Assembly (NCBI GenBank): GCA_020746995.1
Contig: JAGPXD010000004.1
Location: 4,526,001 to 4,590,000, forward strand
Direction: 5' to 3'
Length of the DNA: 64,000 bases
Source of the DNA: Plectosphaerella cucumerina
Lineage: Eukaryota; Ascomycota; Sordariomycetes; Glomerellales; Plectosphaerellaceae
A model generated the notes under the pieces. The model ran no database searches and was not told the origin of the DNA. It saw nothing but the letters and a program-made list of their open reading frames with translations. The translations under genes were made by a program, and so were the position numbers. Positions 46,201 through 56,785 of the stretch are shown piece after piece; positions within the stretch are counted from its first letter, which is position 1; the number at the start of each line of letters is the position of its first letter.

Positions 46201-47702
46201 TCGCTTGCGGGCAGGGGCATCGCGAAGTTGTGGCGCTGCTGGCGGAACGGGGAGCCGATCTCGAGACCAGCGACGAGCACGCAAGCGTGACGCCGCTTGG
46301 GATCGCCGTTACGCACGGCATGAAGGACGTGGTCGAGGTGCTCCTTTCCCGTGGCGTCTCGCCTAATGGGCTCGGCCCCAGCGGTATCGCCCCTATCCAC
46401 CTAGCCAGACCGAACCCCCATCTCCTCTCGCTGTTGGCATCTGCAGGTGCAGATTTGGAGATTCAGGACGATGAAGGGTTCACGCCGATGCAGTGCGCCG
46501 CCGGTTATGGTGACGTAGCGTACATAGCGGCGCTCCTCGACGCGGGCGCCGATATCAGAAGCGCAGCCTGTGTCGACAAGGCGACGCCGCTGCAGGCAGC
46601 TCTGATCAACAAGCAGCTGGAAGCCGCGGAGTATCTGTTGAAGCGGGGGGCGGACCTCAACGACAAGTCGGGCGGGACGGCGACGGCGCTCATGCTGGCT
46701 CTTACGAGCGAGGACGACGGACAGGCCAAGTGGCTGCTTTCCAAGGGTGCGTCACTGGCGGGCCTGGATGAGGATACGCAGCAGTCGCTGTTCGATATGG
46801 CTGTGTCGAGGCCAGAGTCTGGCATTGCGCGGTTGCTGGCGAGACACGGCTGTTTTGGAGGTGGGGTACCAGTCGAGGAAGAGGGGCTGTTGATGGGTGC
46901 TTTCGACGGGGATGTCGAGGCCGTCGGTCAGTGGCTGTCCTCGAACAAAGGCTCCATCACGAGGGAGCTGCTCGCTGAGGCACTTGCGGCTGCGGCAGCT
47001 CAGGGTCATCTTGATGTGGTTAAGCTGCTGCTCGGATATCGCGCACCTGTCAACATGAAGGACATCAACGGACGCACATCGCTGCATCATGCGGTCCGAC
47101 ATCTACATCTCACCGTAGCGGATATGCTGGTGGAGGCTGGCGCGAGTGTGGCTGCAGCTGATGCTATCGGTTCAACTCCGGTCGACTTGGCTGTCGTCAA
47201 CGGAGCTCGATCGGCGCGGTTTATTCGGGATCACATGGACCGTTTTACGGAGGATCTCTCTCGGCGGCCGTCACTCCTCGAGGCCGGACCGGCGGACGGC
47301 AAGGCCGTTGCTCGAGTGATTTCCGCCATGGAGGGGTCATGGACGGGCCACTATGGGTATATCGCATGGTTGGAGGGGATGAAGGAGCCGTTTGGGGTAC
47401 GGGTCGAGGCGGGGACTCGGTTGGGGACATTTGGCAGCGAGGGAGAGGATGAGGCTGGGAAGTTTGAGGTTCGAGGGTTCGTGGATCCGATTGGGACGGT
47501 GTGGTTTGTGAAGTTGTATGAGGCGCATGGGTGGTTGTACAAGGGGGTTGTGTCGGAGGGAGGGGAGGTGTTGAGGGGGACGTGGGGGAGTAACAGGAAG
47601 CTATGGTTTGGGACGTTTGAGCTGAGAAGGGATGGCGCAGCAGGGGAGAAGGATGCTGTTGAGGATGGCTTGAAGGGCATGAAGACGCTTTGGGGAGTGT
47701 AG
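43243..47702 (+). CDS. NACHT-ankyrin NLR (STAND) protein, with apparent frameshift near its start
   Basis: Large intracellular sensor-like NTPase, about 1457 codons. Exons 43243-43272, 43317-43856 and 43903-47702; introns GTGAGT...TTCCAG and GTAGGT...TTCCAG. The exon-2 frame reads WAAALSSLSEADRKDL then meets TAA at 43488-43490. The conserved continuation (NKAGEKVLLREVLGRVADWLDRF) is one frame over, as after a 1-nt loss near 43480, or translation begins at ATG 43478. The N-terminal domain (FDPGQAAIPWAVVRTILQM) resembles STAND N-terminal domains of the DUF7708 kind. The NACHT shows a P-loop (LWLHGPAGFGKT, about 44262) and Walker B (TFVLDGFDECTD, about 44550). An Asp/Glu-rich linker (45600-45770) precedes about ten ankyrin repeats (45780-47240). 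A final domain (47320-47650; GSWTGHYGYIAWLEG, GTWGSNRKLWFGTFELRR) is not ankyrin. Fungal NLRs act in non-self recognition; this role is inferred. Confidence 0.8.
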
Positions 47703-47935
47703 AGGCTTGACCCAGCAGGACACTTGCCAGAGATCACAGATTTTCCACCGCCCGTTGTTTTTGGTCCTCCCCGAGAGTAAGGAGTCCGTTACCCGAAGTC
47801 GTCATAGCCTCATAAGCACACCTGTTCAACCAAAGGGACTGCGAAGGTCCTAGGACCTGTAGATGGACTGCGACTGTAGATGGAGAGCCAAACGTCCGGC
47901 CCTGCTAGACAGGCCCTTGTTTTCATGTCTGATAA

Positions 47936-48580
47936 CTAGGCCCTGGACGCCCATCTTTGCCTCCTGTCAACATCAGCGGTACATCGAAGCCCTGTTTCCG
48001 ACCACTCATCCTGGGTCCACCCGTTCTCCCACACGTCTGTGGCTTTGATGTCGGCCCTGGCGGTGAGTTGCATGCGTCGAATTTTTCCGTTTGGATGAGC
48101 TTCTGCCCAGTTATCGAGCATCTCATTGCACCGAGTCGCGGACCCCGTTGGAAATGTCGCGTCCAGTGTCTCGATACCGGGATAATGTTTCGACAGTTCA
48201 TCCAGGTCATATATCAACAGCCAGTCCTCTTTGATGTCGTGGAGGAGGATTGAGACTTGTTTGAGTTTCTCTAGACCGGGGTAGCGGTGGAGCGACAAGA
48301 CGCAGCTGCACAACTTGACGGTGTCGATGTCAGGATTGAACCAGACATAGCGGACGAGGGTGCAGGAGATCTTCTTGTAGCGCATGAGGCCCGCTGAACG
48401 AGAATCGCGAGAGACATGAAAGATGACGGGGGGTGGAGTGAAGGAAGTGAGGTTGAGAAAGGGGGTGTAGGGCTTGCTCTTGAACTCTGTGAGTACCACG
48501 ACGCGGGGCTCAGAGGCGATGTCCCAGATTTGGAGTCGAAGCTCCGGAGGCAGGCGGGTGAAGGGGTGGAAGGTGGACAT
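47936..48580 (-). CDS. 2EXR-domain protein
   Basis: A 214-aa single-exon protein. It begins MSTFHPFTRLPPELRLQIWDIA, the 2EXR domain signature (F-box-like helix, LPxELRxxIW), followed by PRVV. PPVIFHVSRDSRSAGLMRYKK and VWFNPDIDTVKL are the usual following strands and helix. These fungal proteins are numerous and may act as protein-interaction modules; individual functions are mostly unknown. It lies convergent to the NLR, 233 bp away. It is intact, and the start is fixed by the domain beginning at residue 5. Confidence 0.82.
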   Translation of the reverse strand: MSTFHPFTRLPPELRLQIWDIASEPRVVVLTEFKSKPYTPFLNLTSFTPPPVIFHVSRDSRSAGLMRYKKISCTLVRYVWFNPDIDTVKLCSCVLSLHRYPGLEKLKQVSILLHDIKEDWLLIYDLDELSKHYPGIETLDATFPTGSATRCNEMLDNWAEAHPNGKIRRMQLTARADIKATDVWENGWTQDEWSETGLRCTADVDRRQRWASRA

Positions 48581-49088
48581 TCCGGTCGAAGCGTAAGATA
48601 GTCCTGGCGATGATCAGTCGATAGTTGAGGGGAGAGTCAAAGGCTCGATTGTTTGACTTGTTTGTCGTGGGAAAGCCTTGTAAGACGTGGAAAAAAAGAA
48701 GAAAAGGTTGCTACTAAATGGGGGCGAGCCTGCCTGGCCCTGGGTTTTTCTTGCTCTCGCCGTATTTGCGCCTGCAAAGTGAATTTCGCTCTTACCGCCT
48801 TCTGAGGTCAGATTTGTCTGAGAGTAACTTCCAATCTCGTCTTCTAACGAACTTCCTCTCGTAAAAAACATTCTCTTTGGGCGAGGGTCTTCTCTGATAG
48901 ACGTCCTCTTTCGACAACTATCTTCCCCGGATAGACGTCTTTTCCTGATAAATATGCTCTTCATACAAACGTTCTTTTTAGACAGAATTACTCGACATGG
49001 GAATCCCAACAGTATATTGCCTGACCACATATACAGTTAGTCGTAGCCGCTGCTATAGGGGACCAAGTCTTAACCTCTAAGAACCTCC
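48581..49088. other. intergenic with degenerate GATAGACGTC repeats
   Basis: About 500 bp. Between 48895 and 48960 the string GATAGACGTC is followed by a pyrimidine run twice, with weaker relatives around it. No gene seen. Confidence 0.4.
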
Positions 49089-51303
49089 TCAGACTCGACT
49101 AGCACCCCCTGAGGTCCCCGACGCTTCCCCCTCATTCCTCACAAACCGCGGCGGCCCTTCCTGATCAATCTGCAGCCTCAGCCTGAGCTCGTCCGCCGTC
49201 TGCCGTAACTCGGCCTCTCCCATATTCTGCCAGCCCTTGAGCTGCTCACGACTGTCCGGATCAAGACGCAAGAGCAGCATCGCCAAGGGACTCGTTCGCC
49301 ACGCCTTGATATTTGCCCGCCGTGTCTTCCACACGACGTCGATAAAGAGAGCCATGCCCAGCACCCAGACCGCCACGGGCGCCGATATGTACTGCCACTG
49401 CGCGGAGCAGACCTGCACGGGGGCCAGGGAGGTGCCGACATGCACCGCCCTGTTAACGTGTCTGACATTCCAGGTATACGTCCGCATGGCGTTTGTGATC
49501 CCGGCGGCGGCGTTGTGTACTGCGCATTCCAAATCGTTGCTCGTGGGGATGCTGTGGTCGCAGTAAGGGCCCGTCCATCTCCCGGTGTGGGTATTATACA
49601 GAATATCGTACGCCATGAAGTTATCGTCGGACTCTGTTATCGACATGTGCTCCTCAGGCAGGGAGCCGTTGGCTTGGGCGCTGTACACATAGCCGGTGAA
49701 AATCTTGCTGGCGTAGTCTTTGATTCGATTGTGGGCTGACTCCTCGATGCCGGCTCCGACCCAATGGTGCTTCTGATTATCGGACATTTGCGAGGGGAGG
49801 GTGTTATTCTTTGTGAAATTTACTGCAATGTATGGGTTGCCCTGATTGTCGATTTCGCGACTCGCATCAAGCCACTCCATGTCGATACCCATCCAGGGGT
49901 AAGGCAGCGAAGGGTCATCCTGCATGCTTCGCGCCAGGTCATCCGCTGTTGTGTTCTCCTTGAACAGTTCGAAGACCTGTTTCTGCACGCAGGGGACGAT
50001 GACACACTCTCGCGCTTTGATGAGGGAATCTTCCGTGACAAAGTATGGTCCGAGTTCAAGGTGCTCCATCCATGAGTCGTTATTGGGCATTTGGGACGGA
50101 TCGAAACCCATGATGGACTGGACTGTGACAAAGCGGTATGGGAAAACCGACTAGTTGTAGACGAGCGGTGTCGTGGTCGAGTTCATGACGAAGTTGACCC
50201 TGGCGGGATTCTACCCATCGTGAGGCACGCTGTCGAAAGAGAGACCGTTGGGCAAGGAGACACTGCAGCCACCCGTCTCGGTCGCGACGCCATCGTTGAT
50301 TGCTCCGGACTCTGGAGGCGAACAAGTGCGGTTCAAAAGGTCGCTGATGTCGGTGCACATGCTGCATGCGGCGAGGGTATAGTAGGCCGGCCACTTGCAG
50401 TTGCCCGTTGGGCAGAAATGCTTTGGCATGAGCCATTCATCATCTTCAACAGCTATGGCGGATTTGATGGAGTACTTCATGGTATGGTCGATAGCTATGG
50501 TCGAGTCAGTGAAAGCCTCCACGTGAGTTGCCTGGGTATATGCTGAAAGTAAGGTATAATTCGCTGAAATGAAGCAGTCACTCGGGGACTTACTCGTGCC
50601 GTTCTCCCAATCATCGTCTGAGAAAAAGCTGATCCAAGAAACTTTTGCTGGAAAATCCTTGCCAGCATCGCGATACTCGATGCTTGTGTCGATAAGATTC
50701 TGCACAAACGGTCCGTACGCCAGTGCCAGCAGAGAAGCAAGGCCTCCAAGCACCGCAAGATGCCTGGGTAACAGACTGTCAGCGATGCTTCTCTCAGGGT
50801 ATCACGGAGACTTACTTGAACCTGAGCTTCCAAATGAGCATGGCACTTCCAAGCTTCCCTCGCGAGGCGGCGTCGAAAACTTCGAGATCCGCAAGGTTAC
50901 GGTCTTGTTCGATAAACCAGATATACTTTAGTTGGCTCACTCCCTTGGTGATGGGGATCATCGCACACGTCGAGCCAAAGACGGACAGTATCGAAAGGAG
51001 GGCGTTGAGAGTAAGGCGGAAATCATCCTGTCGACCAGGCAAGGTGATGGACCAGTGTGGCAGTGGCTTGCCGTTGAACTCTTTGACAACGACGCAGATG
51101 GCGACGATGGCGGCAGCTGAAAAGACAAGACCGATGACCTCCCAGAGGTAGTACCATTTTTCAGGGACAGCGATAACTCTCTCCAAAAGTGATGGCTTGC
51201 GCTGTTGCTCTTCGGACGGCCCCTTGCTCAAGGTGGGTGATTGGAGAGGGTCATGGTCGATGGCCCGTTCCTCGGCGGCCAGTTCAGCCTTTTCCAGTGG
51301 CAT
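49089..51303 (-). pseudogene. DUF3176-type membrane protein with two in-frame TAG codons
   Basis: Family of fungal membrane proteins of unknown function with N-terminal TM helices and a C-terminal TM. Exons 51303-50816, 50763-50594 and 50542-49089 (704 codons) join in frame. The N-terminal region shows YYLWEVIGLVFSAAAIVAICVVV, then KPLPHWSITL, TLNALLSILSVFGSTCAMIPITKGVSQLKYIWF and DLEVFDAASRGKLGS, all typical. The ectodomain has FCPTGNCKWPAYYTLAACSMC and N-glycosylation sites. TAG codons interrupt the frame at 50211-50213 (codon 330) and 50151-50153 (codon 350), with coding-like sequence between them (NPARVNFVMNSTTTPLVYN) and after. A 78-nt intron spanning both (weak GTGCCT donor) is possible but would delete conserved sequence. 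The C-terminal TM is APVAVWVLGMALFIDVVW. Confidence 0.65.
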
Positions 51304-52223
51304 GATGGTAGAATGACAAGATGGCTTGCAATGGCGTAGCCTGCCTGGAGATCCGTCTCCAATAACCAATGATAGGGAAAATCAAAACTGGCGATGGTTG
51401 GAAATGGGCAGGGGTATTCCAGCACCGAAGCTGAGGCGGACACCCCGCGAAAACCTGACGTCCCGCGGTGAATTTATGTACCACTGCCGTGATAAAGCGC
51501 CTTACACCCCTCGGAACTTGTCCAATGATCCAACAGGAACAGTTTCCATGATCTAGAATGCTAGGAAGAAAGTCAAGAGCCAACCGGGGCAAAGACATAA
51601 TACAGACCAGGCCGGCCGTGCTTCCGCTCGTCCCATGTATTACCATCCACGAGCTGAATCGCCTTTTAAGCTTGAACATGCCGAATGCACCCAGCTGGAT
51701 CACACCTGTCTTATACGTCCATATGCGACTAGTCCAAATGAGTACATTCAGCTCACGCGACAGGAACAGGCAACGCCAAGCATGCCAGTTGCTAAGCTCC
51801 TCAGAAATGAAATCGCGTTCCGTGATGCGCCAAGGAGCGAATACACATGCTGAGGAGTCGTGTCAGAGACGCTCCTTGGTATGATCTCGATCTTAGGGGC
51901 CTCCCGTTGCCGCTGAAGCAAAATGGTTCGACCGATGTCTTGTGGACGTCTCCTCCGAACACGTCTTCGAGATCCGATAACAGCTGTCGTGGCCAAATGA
52001 TATGCCAGCTGGCTGAGACGCCGTGACCTAGCCGTTCAACCCGATTCCGTGCAAGACCAACGTGGCGGAGCTGCCTTGTACTGGCCGCAAGTATAGGTCC
52101 ATCTTTCAGAGCTCCAACAGCAGGGCGTATTACGAGGCTGCCTGCAGTTAGTAGCAGAGCCATATAAAATGCCTCTTCGGCGTCAAGGATCTCTACCACC
52201 AGCACTCATTAACAGCAAACACC
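51304..52223. other. intergenic, upstream of the HeLo pseudogene
   Basis: No supported gene. TATAAAA at 52163-52169 lies about 55-60 bp upstream of the former HeLo start codon and may be its relic TATA box. Confidence 0.45.
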
Positions 52224-52823
52224 ATAGAAGCTACTAGACTAGGTATCGGTATCGCAGGCCTCGCAGGCCTCTTCAACGCGTTTTCAGAAGCCATCGACAA
52301 AGTCAAAGCATACAAGTTATTCACGACTAATACGGACGCACTAGACGTCCAGTACAACACTCACCGACTACGCCTCGAGCGCTAGGGCCGCAGCTTTAGT
52401 CTTACAAACGGTCAGCTTTCGGCTGACTATCACTAGCGCCTTGATAACAATCAAACAAGCACATCCGTTACTAATTTACTCGGAATCATCAACAACATTC
52501 TCGGTTCGGATAGAGGCTTAAAGCCAACTAGGAGGGGTATGACAGGCCTTCTGCATAATACCGCCCTCGGTGCCGCCGTGGACCAGCCCCGTACGCGTTA
52601 TAGTATCGCCGAGTCCAAGACACGCAAGCTCACCAAGGCCCTAGGGGGCAAGGGAGATCGCACCGTACAAGTCAAGCTATTAGGCAACCTCGTCCAGCAG
52701 CTACATTATCTAGTACCTCCAGATCGTACTAACAGTACGCACCCGACACCAGACATCTCGAGCGGCGATACCTCCTCACAAGCTATCAACCCACTTAGCA
52801 AGGTACAAACATCAGGGACGTAG
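52224..52823 (+). pseudogene. HeLo-domain (HET-S-type) pseudogene
   Basis: A single frame of 199 codons, 52224-52823. The first codon is ATA in a CACCATAGAAGCT context, where ATG is expected. Two internal TAG codons occur: 52383-52385 (where Trp is expected, LRLER-x-GRSF) and 52434-52436 (ADYH-x-RLDN, where Gln is expected). Both lie in the same uninterrupted frame. The sequence LGIGIAGLAGLFNAFSEAIDKVKAYKLF, then ALDVQYNTHRLRLER, matches the HeLo domain of fungal cell-death and prion-associated proteins. The C-terminal half has LTKALGGKGDRTVQVKLLGNLVQQLHYLVPP. All three lesions fit CpA-to-TpA change on one or other strand, as in RIP. No C-terminal prion motif is recognised. It appears non-functional. 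Confidence 0.75.
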
Positions 52824-53957
52824 TCCGAGTCCGAGCCTGATTAGTTAGCCAGAATTCGCCAAGCCCTGGCGCAGGGGCAAGGTGAAGTCGGGGGTTCGAG
52901 ACGCGCGACCCAGCTAACGAGTGCTGCAGCCCGGGTCCAGGGCCAGCACTCTCCCAATGAGCGGTACGAGGACTCACGCAACAAGAGATTGTCCTGCATG
53001 TGCAACTGGATTCTTACGCGACCAGCATTCACCCGCGCGCTGTTCTCCGGCATCTTTTACCACCGCTCCTTTACGGACCTCTTCTTCAGCCGTCGAGATC
53101 TGCTGCACACCCTCACCTGCACAGCGCGCCAGTCTCGAGGCGACCCAGGCCGCATTCAGGGAGGCCGTCGCCTCCACTCTGCGAACGGGCAGCGAGGGGG
53201 CCACCGGCCGAAAACAGTCCGCCGCCTGCCTACGGATCCTGATCGGCTAGGAAAGGGAGAATCTCGTCCTGGAGCTCGCTTCCTGCCTGCCCGGCCTCCA
53301 GTCTGTGCCCGGTCTCCTGGACTCGATCGAGTGGTCCAGGGACAAACTGCAGGGCGGCTACCCCAAGATCCCTGGGCTCGGCTCGTAGCGAGGCAACCTT
53401 CCACCCCCCCTGCTAGCGCCGCTGTCCGGCGCTACCACTGGGGACGTCTTAGATGTGGCCGATGGGTGGGGTACTCCAGTCAGGGGCCGAATGGGCGAGA
53501 CGGCAAGGGCTCTAGGACATGAGACGGTTCCTTCACCTTCTCGTTGGAGACATTCTACTAACCAGGGGCGGCGAGCGAGAATATAGCCCGCGAGGGAAGG
53601 GCTTTATCCCGCGAGTTAGCATTCGGGGGCAAGTTATAGAGGTTTAGGTTATACTATCAGCCGCATTAAGAGTGGCATACAGAACAGCCTAGTCAGGCAA
53701 GCCCTTGTTGATACATCCCATCCAGCCTCCACAAGGCATGGGCAATAGAAAATCATGGGACACAAGAAGGTCTGCTAAACAGTCGCTCTATCCGCTGTCG
53801 CTTCGGGGCAGGCGATAAGGCTTCGCAGTTACGCCAGCTCTGGCTTGAACTAGCTGCCGTCCCAAACTAATATCAACCACCCACATAGAAAGACCCATAC
53901 ATAAAGGCCCCATCCGGCCTCAGCCCAACACGTGGAAGGTCTCATCCTTAAGGTAAA
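52824..53957. other. decayed region, coding-like relic inside
   Basis: About 1.1 kb. From 52957 a plus-strand frame reads MSGTRTHATRDCPACATGF, continues through LEATQAAFREAVASTLRTG, and meets TAG codons at about 53248 and 53388, with coding-like sequence between (ENLVLELASCLPGLQSVPGLLDS). It resembles a mobile-element or orphan ORF remnant, which I cannot name. Confidence 0.35.
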
Positions 53958-55026
53958 TTACATGATAAGGACCCCCCGGAAACGAACTTTTCCTGAGAGC
54001 ATATGTTCCATAGCCTTGGGTGCTTCCTCCAGGGGGAATGTCTCGACCCAAGCCTGTACCCCATGAATCCTCGCGAAGTCGATGGCGTCCTCTGTATCGG
54101 CAGCATGGCCGCTTGCCCAACCGCACACCGAGGCTCCTGCCATGATCAAGTCCATAGTGTTGAGCTCGATGTTCCCCACGGCAGGGAGAATCAGCAGCTT
54201 GCCACCTGGAGCAAGTGCGGCTGCCAGTGGCCCGATGGCCTTGGCAACGGGCGCGGTCGCGACGATAAGCATTGCTCCACCCATAGATTTCAGCCTCGCC
54301 ACAGGGCTTTCGGCGGCAGTATCGATGAAGTCGTGGGCGCCGAGCTCTTGAGAGAACTTTTTTTTTGAGGCGTCGGAACTCATGACTACCGTTTTGTAGC
54401 CCATTTTGCTGGCGTACTGGACAGCGAGGTGACCGAGGCCGCCAACTCCCTGAACGGCGACGACGGCTCCATGCTCGATATTCATCTTCCGAATGCCATT
54501 GAAGACAGTGACTCCTGCACAAAGAAGAGGAGCCGCCTGCGCCGCATCCATATCTGAGGGGACACGAACAGCGGCCTCATTGCGCAGCAACATGTATTCG
54601 GCGTAACCACCGTCCTGCGAGAGCCCATTGATAGACTGATTCTCACAGTACTGGAATCGACCTTGTTGGCAAGAGCGGCAGGTACCGTCATGACCTATTC
54701 ATTTTAGCGCTGGTCAAGTCCGGGTTTTTCATCCGAAGTATCTTACCTCCATGCCACGGGCCGCCGACGCGGTCGCCCTTCTTAAATCGAGTGACACCTT
54801 GTCCAACCGCGACGACGTCACCAACAGCTTCATGTCCAGGAACCCGCTCGCTAACTGGTCCATACTTCCCACCAGCCATGCTGGCGTCGGAGTGACAGAC
54901 CCCGCAGGCTAAGACTTTGACGAGTACCTGCCCAGGGCCAGGGTGTTTGAGCGGCATATCCTTGAGGATCATGGGCTCACCGGCCTTGACGACTTGCCAA
55001 GCCTTGTACGTCAAGGGAAGAGACAT
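53958..55026 (-). CDS. zinc-dependent alcohol dehydrogenase (MDR family)
   Basis: A 338-aa enzyme oxidising alcohols or reducing aldehydes with NAD(P). Exons 55026-54747 and 54694-53958; the 52-nt intron has a GTAAGA donor and AATAG acceptor. ATG 55024-55026 (MSLPLTYKAW) is preferred; an in-frame ATG lies 78 nt upstream. The catalytic zinc region shows ACGVCHSDASM and PGHEAVGDVVAVGQGV, then FKKGDRVGGPWHGGHDG. The structural zinc loop is GTCRSCQQGRFQYC, with Asp in place of the first Cys (HDGTC). The cofactor motif is VQGVGGLGHLAVQYASKMG. It is intact and flanked by decayed genes. It is close to fungal ADH subfamilies acting on primary alcohols, by motif only. Confidence 0.9.
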
Positions 55027-55874
55027 AATGACTTTGGTGATGTAGGGTTGATAGCGATGCGTCGAGGGAGAAGATGTGTAGGGGGCCGGAGTATTGATTG
55101 CCACGAGCTGTTATGCGAGATGAACCAGGTTAACGTAGGCGCAAAATGACGCTTTTATACTTTACCCTCAAAAGCCTTCGTGGGCAGGGTCCTCGATATT
55201 TGTAATCACATCGGAGATTCGTGGCCAGGCAACACATATTCCGACATGATTTGAAATCCCCAATTTCTCCTTTTAGCCCTTGGATTGCAAGTGGAGCAGG
55301 TAGATTTTTCCGAAGTCACTAGAACGCGTTGAGTCTATGCCCACCCAGTCTTCCTGTGCATCAAACTTGGCCTCGAGCCTTTGCGGACGCGCACGGCGTT
55401 GTCGGGGATGTCCGGCACATTAAGTGCGATATCTCCGCAAACTTCTGTTTCCTGTAAAGTCCGACTCTCCGACGAAATGCGGTAAGCCACAGGTTATTAA
55501 CGGGCCGAGGGCGATCAGCGGCAGAGGTACCAAAGAAGCAAAGAGAATAGAGAGGTCATATCAGGCCAAATCTTAGCCACGGAAATAAATACCAAAGATG
55601 GCCCCGATCAGCCACATAAGACCACAAATTGTTGTTCGCCGTTATTTGATGGTGAGATAGGGAGATATATGTCTGTGATTTTGGGTTGGAGTACATTCTT
55701 CTGTTGGCCGGCACGAATGCAGGATGACTCGATGTTATAGTTTTGCATGCATAAAATACATTCGCAGAAAAGACTTCGCACTTCAACAAGCCAGCTTAGC
55801 TGGCGGTGATCTTGGACACTGGCAAGAGAGCTGGACACAATATAGGGGCCTTTATCTTCAGCAATCAAAACCTC
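55027..55874. other. intergenic, no gene seen
   Basis: About 850 bp, moderately A+T-rich between 55550 and 55800. No supported gene. Confidence 0.45.
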
Positions 55875-56785
55875 CTATTGCTGCTTTCCGTTAATGAAGA
55901 TCTTGACTTCCTCATTGAAGAAGCAGAGTCGGTTCTGTATCTGCGCAGACTCTGGGACTGGATATTCGTAATACCAAACCGCATCTCGAATCTCCCTTTC
56001 CCCAACCTTGAGATGATAATAGCTGGCTTTGCCCTTGTACGGGCAAAAGGTTGATGTGCTACTCGGAATCAACATGTCCCAGTTGAAGATTGACGTAGGG
56101 GAGAGATAGTAACGCGGCTGCCGCCTCGTCTCGAGGAGAAGAATGTTGCTTGTGCTCGACGCAACGATTATGCCATCTAATTCGATGCGAACCTCGCTCG
56201 ACGATATGAGGCACTCTATGCGCTTGTATGGGTCTTTTGGGTAAGGCCCAAGAAGCTTCTCATCCTCTGCGTACCATGAATCTGTTCAATTAGCGTTATT
56301 TGTCAAGGTGACGGAAATGTGATTGCTCTCACCAACGCCATCGTGCGCGATCCTAGCTAATCCTTTCAGGGGTCCTTCTTCGAAAGTAGCGATATTGGCG
56401 GTCTTGCCGTTGCATTTGAGTTGGCCAATCCGGCAGCCCCTAAATGAGGTCGACTGCTGTGAGATTTCGGCAGGGCCTTGTATGAGTGCCTTCAACGGAA
56501 CATAATACACAGGATCTAGTTCATCAAGATACTGTGAGTTGTAATGCCCAGTAGTTTCGCACGAAGTTGTACCTACACTCTTCCTCCCAAACATACTCTA
56601 CCTCGAGTGAGTCGAAAATCCATTTGCCACCCATCAGAGCTCGCAGCCGTCTGTTGGAAGGCTCATGCCTAATGTGGATTTTAGTGCCGAGTGCCTGGGC
56701 GTTCTCTGCAAAGCTACAGAAATCAGCTGCCCCGTCTGGCCCGGCCCAGAATTGCTTCTTACAGGAGGTCTTCAGCGGTTGGCAT
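55875..56785 (-). CDS. DUF427-domain protein
   Basis: A 249-aa protein of unknown function. Four exons: 56785-56763, 56713-56577, 56515-56333 and 56281-55875. All introns are GT-AG (GTAAGA, GTAGGT, GTGAGA donors), and each junction restores a conserved string. The protein looks like two DUF427-type halves. The first is IHIRHEPSNRRLRALMGGKW, then VWEEEYPVYYVPLKAL. The second is DPYKRIECLISSSEVRIELDG, LLLETRRQPRYYLSP, TFCPYKGKASYYHLKVG, then AVWYYEYPVPESAQIQNRLCFFNE, a near-complete domain. The tiny first exon (23 nt, MPTAEDLL) is the least certain part. DUF427 proteins are small beta-rich proteins without assigned activity. No sign of decay. Confidence 0.75.

Noticed and set aside
51801..52205. 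Minus-strand 134-codon frame upstream of the HeLo pseudogene
   Set aside because: No recognisable domain; covers the likely HeLo promoter and TATA box.
52860..52945. tRNA-like string with GGTTCGAG
   Set aside because: No paired acceptor, anticodon or T stem can be drawn around it.
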